The position numbers were made by a program, and so were the translations under genes. Shown in pieces: positions 50,465 through 56,963 of a stretch of 56,963 nt of DNA. Source of the DNA: Lachnospiraceae bacterium (GTDB taxonomy: Bacteria > Bacillota > Clostridia > Lachnospirales > Lachnospiraceae); NCBI GenBank assembly GCA_009774345.1, contig VSNR01000003.1:1-56963 (forward strand), read 5' to 3'. Within the stretch, counting starts at the first letter, position 1. Every line of letters begins with the position of its first letter. The notes under the pieces are model-generated. The model ran no database searches, was not told where the DNA came from, and was given only the letters and a program-made list of their open reading frames with translations.

Positions 50465-51886
50465 ATGGAAAACAAAGTATCGTTTTACAATACACTGACA
50501 AGGAAGGTAGAGCGCTTTATTCCAAATGAGGATGGCAAAGTAGCGATGTATACCTGTGGACCTACCGTGTATCACTACGCACATATTGGGAATCTGAGAA
50601 GCTATATCATGGAAGATCTGCTCGAAAAGACGCTCCGCTATGTGGGATATGATGTCAAGCGCGTCATGAATATCACAGATGTGGGACATCTGTCGAGCGA
50701 TGCGGATACCGGCGAGGACAAGATGCTCAAGGGTGCGAAGAGAGAACACAAGACGGTGATGGAGATTGCAAAGTTTTATACGGATGCTTTTTTTGACGAC
50801 TGCGCAAAGCTCAATATCAAGACGCCCGATGTGGTGGAGCCTGCCACCAACTGTATTTCGGAGTTCATCCAGATGATCGAGACGCTGATGCAGAAGGAGT
50901 ATGCGTATGAGAGCGGCGGAAATATCTACTTCGACACCTCAAAACTCGATGAGTATTATGTCTTTTCCAGCCAGAGTGAGAAGGAGCTTCTGGTCGGCGT
51001 GCGCGATGATGTGGAGGAGGATGCGAACAAACGAAACAAGAGCGACTTCGTGTTGTGGTTTACAAAGTCAAAGTTTGACGATCAGGAGCTCAAGTGGGAG
51101 AGTCCGTGGGGTGTTGGCTACCCGGGCTGGCATATTGAATGTTCCTGCATCAGCATGAAACATTTAGGTGAATGGATGGATATCCACTGCGGCGGTGTGG
51201 ACAATATTTTTCCGCACCACACAAACGAGATTGCACAGAGTGAGGCGTATCTGGGGCATAAGTGGTGTAACTATTGGTTCCATGTGCACCATCTGACAGA
51301 CAAATCGGGGAAGATGAGCAAGTCCAAAGGCGATTTTCTCACGGTATCCCTGCTTGAGTCCAAGGGATATGACCCAGTTGTATACCGCTTTTTCTGCCTG
51401 CAGTCTCATTACCGCAAACCGCTGGAATTTTCGTATGAAGTGCTGGACAATATGAGCGCCGCATACGACAAGCTGGTGAAGCGGGTCGGCACACTGGACA
51501 GGACAGGCACGCCGGACAAGGAAAAAATGGCATCCTACAGGGCAAAATTTGAGGCGGCGCTGTGTGATGATCTCAATTCGTCTATGGCAGTCACAGTACT
51601 GTATGATATGCTCAAGGACGATATGACAGAAGTGACCAAATATGCGCTGGCAGAGAGCTTTGATGAGGTGCTCTCGCTGAATCTGACGACGGCACATGCC
51701 ATGCGGGAGGCAGAGAATAAGGTGGACGCTGGACTGGAACAGTATGTGCTTGCCAAGATTGAAGAGAGAACAGCAGCCAAGAAGGAGAAGGACTTTGCAA
51801 AGGCGGATGCCATCCGCAATGAACTGCTGGAGAAGGGGATTATCCTAGAGGACACACGCGAGGGAGTGAAATGGAAAAAAGCTTGA
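50465..51886 (+). CDS. cysS: cysteinyl-tRNA synthetase
   Basis: 473 residues. YTCGPTVYHYAHIGNLRSY (residues 29-47; zinc Cys31 and HIGN), WHIECSCISMKHLG (about 219), HPHHTNEIAQSEA-type segment, and SGKMSKSKGDF (about 280, KMSKS). It charges tRNA-Cys. GGAGGG lies upstream. It overlaps the next gene by 16 bases. Confidence 0.96.
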   Translation: MENKVSFYNTLTRKVERFIPNEDGKVAMYTCGPTVYHYAHIGNLRSYIMEDLLEKTLRYVGYDVKRVMNITDVGHLSSDADTGEDKMLKGAKREHKTVMEIAKFYTDAFFDDCAKLNIKTPDVVEPATNCISEFIQMIETLMQKEYAYESGGNIYFDTSKLDEYYVFSSQSEKELLVGVRDDVEEDANKRNKSDFVLWFTKSKFDDQELKWESPWGVGYPGWHIECSCISMKHLGEWMDIHCGGVDNIFPHHTNEIAQSEAYLGHKWCNYWFHVHHLTDKSGKMSKSKGDFLTVSLLESKGYDPVVYRFFCLQSHYRKPLEFSYEVLDNMSAAYDKLVKRVGTLDRTGTPDKEKMASYRAKFEAALCDDLNSSMAVTVLYDMLKDDMTEVTKYALAESFDEVLSLNLTTAHAMREAENKVDAGLEQYVLAKIEERTAAKKEKDFAKADAIRNELLEKGIILEDTREGVKWKKA

Positions 51887-52320
51887 AGCAATGCAGTATG
51901 CTCTCGCAGATACACTCTGTGTTTGGCGGCGGAGAAGTGGATATCAGAACCTATTCGCCCCTCACGCTGGCATATGTCGGGGATGCGGTCTATGAGATTA
52001 TAATACGCACACTGATCGTCGAGAAAGGGCAGCGCGCAGCAAATACACTGCACAGACATACGACCAAACTTGTCTGTGCACAGACACAGGCGAAGCTGAT
52101 TGACGCAGTCTACGAAAGTCTGTCTGAGGAGGAGCAGGAGATTTACAGGCGTGGGAAAAATACAAAACTTCATTCGGCTGCCAAGAATGCGAGCCTCTCT
52201 GATTACCGCAAGGCAACAGGATTTGAGGCGCTCTGCGGCTATCTTTTTCTGACAGATGATGCAGAGAGAGCAATGCAGATTGTTAGACAGGCGCTCGAAG
52301 CGTTGCAAATGGAACTGTGA
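51871..52320 (+). CDS. mrnC: Mini-ribonuclease III
   Basis: 149 residues. RNase III catalytic domain without dsRNA-binding domain: YSPLTLAYVGDAVYEIIIRT (Asp38, Glu42), LHRHTTKLVCAQTQAKLID, GKNTKLHSAAKNASLSDYRK, and ATGFEALCGYLFL. It matures 23S rRNA ends. GAGGGAGTG is the ribosome site, inside the cysS end. Confidence 0.93.
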   Translation: MEKSLKQCSMLSQIHSVFGGGEVDIRTYSPLTLAYVGDAVYEIIIRTLIVEKGQRAANTLHRHTTKLVCAQTQAKLIDAVYESLSEEEQEIYRRGKNTKLHSAAKNASLSDYRKATGFEALCGYLFLTDDAERAMQIVRQALEALQMEL

Positions 52321-52340
52321 GAAAGGGTAATGAGATTCAT

Positions 52341-53081
52341 ATGAGGTACGAGGAATCAGTCATAGAGGGAAGGAATGCAGTGATCGAGGCATTCCGCGCA
52401 GGAAAGGCGATCGACAAGCTTTTTATACTAGATGGTGCGCAGGATGGTCCGATACAGACGATCAAAAGAGAGGCAAAAAAGCGTGATACCATGATAAAGT
52501 TTGTCACGAGGGAACGGTTAGACCAATTAAGCCAGACGGGGAAGCATCAGGGCGTGATCGCGTATGCGGCGGCGTACACGTATGCAGAAGTGGAGGATAT
52601 TCTCGCTGCTGCCCGCAGCAAGAAGGAAGCGCCGTTTGTATTTCTGCTGGATAATATAGAGGACCCGCATAATCTGGGCGCGATTATAAGGACAGCAAAT
52701 CTTGCGGGGGCACATGGGGTTATCATACCCAAAAACAGGGCGGCAGGACTGACCGCCGCGGTAGCAAGGACATCTGCGGGCGCGCTGAACTACACGCCGG
52801 TCGCCAGAGTTACAAATCTTGCACAGACAATGGAGGCACTCAAGAAAGAAGGTCTGTGGTTTGTCTGTGCAGATATGGACGGGACAACGATGTACCAGCT
52901 TGACCTCACAGGGCCGATTGGGCTTGTTATTGGCAATGAGGGGGACGGCGTGGGCAGACTGATCCGCGAAAAGTGTGATTTCGTGGCATCCATTCCAATG
53001 AAGGGCGATATTGACTCCTTAAATGCTTCTGTTGCGGCGGGTGTGCTTGCGTATGAGATTGTCAGACAGCGGATGCCATAA
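52341..53081 (+). CDS. rlmB: 23S rRNA (guanosine-2'-O-)-methyltransferase RlmB-like (SpoU family)
   Basis: 246 residues. N-terminal RNA-binding part (SVIEGRNAVIEAFRAGKAID), then the SPOUT motifs LDNIEDPHNLGAIIRTANLA (about 113), GLVIGNEGDGVG (about 200) and DSLNASVAAGVLAYE (about 224). ATG 52341 matches the usual start; a GTG at 52317, overlapping mrnC, is possible. Confidence 0.92.
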   Translation: MRYEESVIEGRNAVIEAFRAGKAIDKLFILDGAQDGPIQTIKREAKKRDTMIKFVTRERLDQLSQTGKHQGVIAYAAAYTYAEVEDILAAARSKKEAPFVFLLDNIEDPHNLGAIIRTANLAGAHGVIIPKNRAAGLTAAVARTSAGALNYTPVARVTNLAQTMEALKKEGLWFVCADMDGTTMYQLDLTGPIGLVIGNEGDGVGRLIREKCDFVASIPMKGDIDSLNASVAAGVLAYEIVRQRMP

Positions 53082-53099
53082 GGAGGGGTAGGACAGGCT

Positions 53100-53747
53100 A
53101 TGCCAGACATATATGCAGCGTTTACAGATGAGGCTCTGATCGACAGGCTGAGAGACGGAGATGCACAGATTACGGATTATATTATGAATAAGTACAAAAA
53201 TCTGGTGCGGAAAAAAGCAAAATCCATGTATATCCTCGGCGCTGATAATGACGATCTGATACAGGAGGGTATGATCGGGCTGTTCAAGGCAGTCCGGGAT
53301 TACGATGCGGGGAGAGATGCCAGTTTCTACACTTTTGCAGACCTGTGTATCTCGCGGCAGATGTACAATGCGGTGCAGGCATCGCGCAGGGAAAAACATG
53401 CACCGCTCAATACATATATTTCGCTGTATGCCGATATGACAGAGGCGGAGGGTGATGGCGGCATGAAACTGCTCAACACCATTGCGTCAGCAGTGGAGAC
53501 AAATCCCGAACAGCTCATGATCGACCGGGAAAATGTGGCGGATATCGAGGCGATGATCGAGAAGGAACTGAGCAGCTTTGAGAAGCAGGTGCTGGATTTG
53601 TATCTGACAGGGATGAGCTACTCGCAGATCGCGCGGGTGTTGTCAAGAGATGAGAAATCTACAGACAATGCATTACAGAGACTGAAATCAAAACTCAGAA
53701 AAGCAGTAAACAAGAAAAGTGAATATAGGAAATTGACCAACATTTGA
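53100..53747 (+). CDS. sigH: RNA polymerase sigma factor, SigH (Spo0H) type
   Basis: 215 residues. Region 2 reads YIMNKYKNLVRKKAKSMYIL, GADNDDLIQEGMIGLFKAVR and FYTFADLCISRQMYNAVQAS; region 4 reads LSSFEKQVLDLYLTGMSYSQ, IARVLSRDEKSTDNALQR. The order rlmB-sigH is typical of clostridia, where SigH starts sporulation and transition-state transcription. AGGAGG is 13 bases from the ATG. Confidence 0.93.
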   Translation: MPDIYAAFTDEALIDRLRDGDAQITDYIMNKYKNLVRKKAKSMYILGADNDDLIQEGMIGLFKAVRDYDAGRDASFYTFADLCISRQMYNAVQASRREKHAPLNTYISLYADMTEAEGDGGMKLLNTIASAVETNPEQLMIDRENVADIEAMIEKELSSFEKQVLDLYLTGMSYSQIARVLSRDEKSTDNALQRLKSKLRKAVNKKSEYRKLTNI

Positions 53748-53762
53748 GGGATGTGATTGCAG

Positions 53763-54197
53763 ATGAAAAAGAAAAAGAACTTGATGATTCAAAAACCGAA
53801 AATGTTAATTGTGGAAGATAAGGCTGTCAACCGATTTGTTTTAAAGAGTATTTTTGAGGAGGACTACACGATTGCTGAATGTCCTGACGGCAGGGCAGCG
53901 ATCGAGATCTTAGGGGAGGAGCGCGATGCTGTGGCGGTCGTGCTGCTCGACATTGTGATGCCTGTATGTGATGGATTTGCAGTACTCGAATACATGAAAA
54001 AGACAGCGCTTGACACAGTGCCGGTAATACTCATAAGCTCCAATGTGGATGACAACAATATCCAAAAAGCATATGAATATGATGTTGTGGACTATATCCA
54101 GAAACCATTTCAGGAGAATGTCGTCCGGCAGCGCGTACAGAGAGTTGTGGCGTTATATCAAAGCAAAAGAGAAAAGGATACCTACGAGCAGGCATAA
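53763..54197 (+). CDS. stand-alone response-regulator receiver protein
   Basis: 144 residues, one receiver domain: acid pair in MLIVEDKAV (Glu18/Asp19), phosphoacceptor Asp63 in VVLLDIVMPVCDGF, LISS (about 92), and Lys114 in YIQKPF. No output domain follows. It could act through protein contact, as Spo0F-like proteins do. Start uncertain among TTG 53757, ATG 53763 and ATG 53784. It lies 15 bases after sigH. Confidence 0.85.
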   Translation: MKKKKNLMIQKPKMLIVEDKAVNRFVLKSIFEEDYTIAECPDGRAAIEILGEERDAVAVVLLDIVMPVCDGFAVLEYMKKTALDTVPVILISSNVDDNNIQKAYEYDVVDYIQKPFQENVVRQRVQRVVALYQSKREKDTYEQA

Positions 54198-54246
54198 TAA
54201 GTGTAAGCGCATGCAGATCAGGGATTAAAGAAGAAAGGGATAGGGA

Positions 54247-55353
54247 ATGAAAAATTTGAATATGAATAAGAAGATCAATCATCGTGTGAAAGCGGCAGCA
54301 AAAAAGATGACTGCCCTCATGCTTGCGGCGGCGCTTGCTGTGATGCCCGTAAGCGGACTGTCTGTCTTGGAAGTGCAGGCAGATGAAGCACTCCCCGGCA
54401 TGGTCCGAAGTGTCTATACAAACGAGTGGATTCCCGCAGAACAGTCTGTGCTCAGACCCATCGCGGTCATGATGCCGACGGACAAGATCGCACAGCCCTC
54501 CTATGGCATCAGCAGTGCGGACGTGCTGTATGAGATTATGGAAGAGGGAGAGATTTCCCGCCAGATGGCTGTGATCAGCAACTGGACAGGGCTGTCAAAG
54601 ATTGGCAATGTCAGGAGCTGTAGAGCGTACTATCTGCCAGAGGCGACAGAGTGGGACCCGATTCTGGTTCACTTTGGCGGCGTCTTTTATATGAAGGACC
54701 GCATCACAGCGCCAGATATCAATAATATCTCAGGCACAAACCAGTATGGTGTAGGCGGCGGTGCGCCCGGCTCTGGTGCATTTTTCAGGACTTCTGACAA
54801 AAAGGCGCCGCACAATGCATACACGAGTGCATCCGGCGTGATCAATGCCTGTGCGGAGCTTGGCTATTCTCTGAATATCCGTGAGGGGTTCTACAATGTA
54901 AAGCATTTTACCTTTGCGGAGGGTGTGAATACTTTAGAGCAGTACGGTGCGGCAGCACCCGCGGCAAATGTGATTGATCTCTCACAGGTTTTTCCCTATA
55001 CAAAGAGTGCTTTCACCTACAATCCCGCAGACGGCATGTACTATAAATCAATTCATGGAAAAGCACAGACAGACGGTTTGAATGGCGGGCAGCTCAAATT
55101 TGCCAATGTGATTGTACAGAACACCAAATGGTGCAGGCTTGACGACAAAGGGTATCTGTATTTCCAGAATATTGACAACACCGAGGACGGATACTATTTT
55201 ACCAAAGGGAAATGTATCCATGTGACATGGCAGAAGACAGGCGAGTACACACCGACTGTATATTATGATGATTTGGGCAATGAGATACAGCTCAACGAGG
55301 GAAAGACCTATATCGCTGTGGCACAGACGGGCAGACCAGTGGTATTTCATTAG
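54247..55353 (+). CDS. DUF3048 (YerB-like) exported protein
   Basis: 368 residues. Signal peptide with a basic start (MKNLNMNKKINHRVKAAAKK) and hydrophobic core (MTALMLAAALAVMPVSGLSV), probably cut near VQADEA. The mature part has the DUF3048 pattern: RPIAVMMPTDKIAQPSYGIS, ADVLYEIMEEGEISRQMAVI, IGNVRSCRAYYLPEATEWDP, KCIHVTWQK, LNEGKTYIAVAQTGRPVVF. No lipobox. Role unknown; cell envelope location expected. Confidence 0.88.
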   Translation: MKNLNMNKKINHRVKAAAKKMTALMLAAALAVMPVSGLSVLEVQADEALPGMVRSVYTNEWIPAEQSVLRPIAVMMPTDKIAQPSYGISSADVLYEIMEEGEISRQMAVISNWTGLSKIGNVRSCRAYYLPEATEWDPILVHFGGVFYMKDRITAPDINNISGTNQYGVGGGAPGSGAFFRTSDKKAPHNAYTSASGVINACAELGYSLNIREGFYNVKHFTFAEGVNTLEQYGAAAPAANVIDLSQVFPYTKSAFTYNPADGMYYKSIHGKAQTDGLNGGQLKFANVIVQNTKWCRLDDKGYLYFQNIDNTEDGYYFTKGKCIHVTWQKTGEYTPTVYYDDLGNEIQLNEGKTYIAVAQTGRPVVFH

Positions 55354-55384
55354 TTGGATTTTGAGAGGAAGGATATGGTAAAAG

Positions 55385-56209
55385 ATGAAATGTGAAACAA
55401 TTCCAGTAACAGTTGGCGGCACAGTGCAGGCGAAGCTGTCCCTTTATATACAGGAAGATTATCCAGAGACCTACGGTGAGCGGAAGCGCCCGCTTGTCTT
55501 AATCTGTCCGGGCGGCGGTTATCATATGGTGTCTGTCCGGGAGGGGGAGCCTGTTGCGCTCCACTTCCTGACAGCGGGATGCCATGCGGCGGTACTCTGG
55601 TATGACACCGCAGATCAGGACGCAGAATATCCTCAGGAGCTGGTAGAACTGGCGTGGTCCGTGGCATACATCAGAGCGCGCGCAGACCAGTATGCGGTTG
55701 ATAAGGACAAAATCATCGTCGCAGGATTTTCAGCAGGCGCGCATCTTGCGGCGAGTCTGGGGTGCTTTTGGGACAAGGACTGGCTGGAACAAAAGATGCA
55801 GATGGCAAAGACGTGCTATCAGCCAAACGGTCTGATTCTCGCATACCCAGTGATTACTTCCGGTGAATTTGCGCACAGGGACAGCATTGTGAATCTGATG
55901 GGCACAAAGGCGGACGCGGCGTTAGAGCAGGAACTGGGCTTGGAAACACAAGTGACAGATAAAGTGCCGCCGGTATTTATGTGGCATACCTTTGAGGATG
56001 ATGTGGTTCCGCTTGAAAATTCCCTGTTGTTTGCAGGTGCTCTCAAAAAAGCGGGCGTTCACTTTGAGTATCATGTATTTCCGCATGGCGGCCATGGGTA
56101 TTCTCTTGCCACGGCAGAGACACAGGAGAAGGGCGGCAATGAAGTTGAGCCGCAGTGTGAACAGTGGATCGCGCTGTGCAAGAACTGGATTGCGCATTGT
56201 TTTAGATAA
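55385..56209 (+). CDS. alpha/beta hydrolase (BD-FAE / carbohydrate esterase-like)
   Basis: 274 residues. Oxyanion segment LICPGGGYHMVSVREGEPVA (about 38), nucleophile elbow IIVAGFSAGAHLAAS (Ser at about 119), PPVFMWHTFEDDVVPLENSL with the Asp (about 206) and FPHGGHGYSL with the His (about 236). No signal peptide. Likely an acetyl-esterase on sugars. AGGAAGG lies upstream. Confidence 0.85.
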   Translation: MKCETIPVTVGGTVQAKLSLYIQEDYPETYGERKRPLVLICPGGGYHMVSVREGEPVALHFLTAGCHAAVLWYDTADQDAEYPQELVELAWSVAYIRARADQYAVDKDKIIVAGFSAGAHLAASLGCFWDKDWLEQKMQMAKTCYQPNGLILAYPVITSGEFAHRDSIVNLMGTKADAALEQELGLETQVTDKVPPVFMWHTFEDDVVPLENSLLFAGALKKAGVHFEYHVFPHGGHGYSLATAETQEKGGNEVEPQCEQWIALCKNWIAHCFR

Positions 56210-56227
56210 AAAAAGACACAAAAACAT

Positions 56228-56251
56228 GGAAGCCTGATTGCTCAGGCTTCC
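56228..56251. terminator. hairpin terminator between convergent genes
   Basis: GGAAGCCTGA and TCAGGCTTCC form a 10-bp perfect stem with a 4-base loop. The minus strand continues into a T-rich run, so it mainly ends leftward transcription from the VanZ-like gene. Positions 56,252-56,393 show nothing else. Confidence 0.7.
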
Positions 56252-56393
56252 TGTCTGTGTAAAAGGGGAATTCTTCCGGAATTGCTAATTAGCAAGTCTA
56301 ACATCTCTGCTAAACATAATATAACTATACAACGAAACAAGCCTTTTTTCTATAACTATATTGTAAAATACTAGCAATATATTATCCAAAATC

Positions 56394-56900
56394 TCAACGC
56401 CGGCACAACGGCTCAAAAATTGTCTTTCTGCCAATATATCCCATAATTCTGACAAACACAATACCAATCAGGGCACCGCAGCTGTCAATCAGTACATCGC
56501 GCGCGGAACATCCCCGCCCCCGGACAAAGTACTGGTGAAATTCGTCAAGGGCGGCAAAGCCGACACAGAGGATGCCCGCAGTGAGCACGAGCCATAGGCC
56601 GCGGATACCATACACATACAATGGCACTGCAACCGAGACTGCGAGCAGGAAATATTCTGAGAAATGTGCAAGCTTGCGGACATAGTAATGAATTTTTCTG
56701 ATACAGCGCGAGATCTGCTTGTCCGTCAGCTCCAAATCAAGTGCATTGTCTGCCATAGATACAGCCTTGTATGTCACTTTATAGCTCAGGTTCGAGCTGG
56801 TGGTGCCATCCTGTGCGGAAAAAGAGAAAATGATGTACATCATCAGCAGTGCGGGAATAAAGGACAAGGGCTTTAATATAAAACGCAGTATAAACTTCAT
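56394..56900 (-). CDS. VanZ-like family membrane protein
   Basis: 168 residues with four membrane segments and the VanZ signature: FIPALLMMYIIFSFSAQDG (first segment), RKLAHFSEYFLLAVSV (about 76), GFAALDEFHQYFVRGRGCSA (about 114), RDVLIDSCGALIGIVFV. Family members include the teicoplanin-resistance protein VanZ, but most have no known function. No ribosome site of note; the gene is complete. Confidence 0.88.
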   Translation of the reverse strand: MKFILRFILKPLSFIPALLMMYIIFSFSAQDGTTSSNLSYKVTYKAVSMADNALDLELTDKQISRCIRKIHYYVRKLAHFSEYFLLAVSVAVPLYVYGIRGLWLVLTAGILCVGFAALDEFHQYFVRGRGCSARDVLIDSCGALIGIVFVRIMGYIGRKTIFEPLCRR

Positions 56901-56963
56901 AATGATTCTCCCAGCAAAAAGATATCCTTATCTTAACCAGAAAACCTTGGAATAAGCAAGAAA

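Overview
The window looks like a chromosomal segment of a Lachnospiraceae-type anaerobe (Firmicutes, Clostridia). The evidence is strong GGAGG-type ribosome sites, moderate GC, the housekeeping order ispF - acetyltransferase - deoD - cysE - cysS - mrnC - rlmB - sigH, and a sporulation-type sigma factor. No RNA genes, IS elements or CRISPR arrays were seen.

Positions 1 to about 33,470 are most of a siphovirus-type prophage. Its left end and integrase are not in the window. The layout is: leftward Uma2-like gene and XRE repressor (0.4-1.6 kb); a divergent control region with a 14-bp inverted-repeat operator over a consensus promoter (1.56-1.65 kb); small early genes; and a replication block with an HUH-type Rep, a degenerate RNase H-like protein, a VRR-NUC nuclease and a PcfJ-like protein with its partner (2.6-8.4 kb). 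An A+T-rich block of small, partly Cys-rich genes with a PAPS-reductase-like enzyme follows (8.5-11 kb). Then come an ArpU/sigma-like late regulator with a candidate late promoter (11.8-12.4 kb), and the HNH - TerS - TerL - portal - protease - HK97 capsid - connector - tail genes (12.5-30.1 kb), including a gpG/gpGT-type -1 frameshift. Holin, GH25 endolysin and an SH3-like protein close the prophage (31-33.2 kb).

The most striking element is at the end of the tail operon. The baseplate/fibre gene (28,377-30,113) and an oppositely oriented, promoterless pyocin-knob-like coding segment (30,136-30,387) share a perfect 14-bp inverted repeat (29,800-29,813 and 30,385-30,398). The repeat is read in the same codon frame in both. 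Inverting the ~0.6-kb segment would exchange the C-terminal tip of the fibre in frame, so this is a candidate phase-variable receptor-binding switch. No recombinase for it is visible here.

The right prophage end abuts a 31-codon fragment resembling the end of an rlmD-like rRNA methyltransferase, followed by its terminator, so attR is placed at about 33,470. Next to it is a scrambled patch: an intact SRAP (YedK/HMCES) gene, an Rpn-like remnant, and a broken second copy of the SRAP gene.

From 35.2 to 43.5 kb is a raffinose/sucrose utilisation locus: GH36 alpha-galactosidase, LacI-family regulator, ABC substrate-binding protein and two permeases (no ATPase), and a GH32 fructosidase. A shared operator-like motif (yAAACGwTTG) lies in front of the alpha-galactosidase and the binding-protein genes. 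From 43.6 kb on are host genes: tdk, a CYTH protein, a CmpB-like membrane protein, a phosphohexomutase, the ispF-to-sigH group, a stand-alone receiver protein, a DUF3048 lipid-free exported protein, an alpha/beta hydrolase and a VanZ-like protein.
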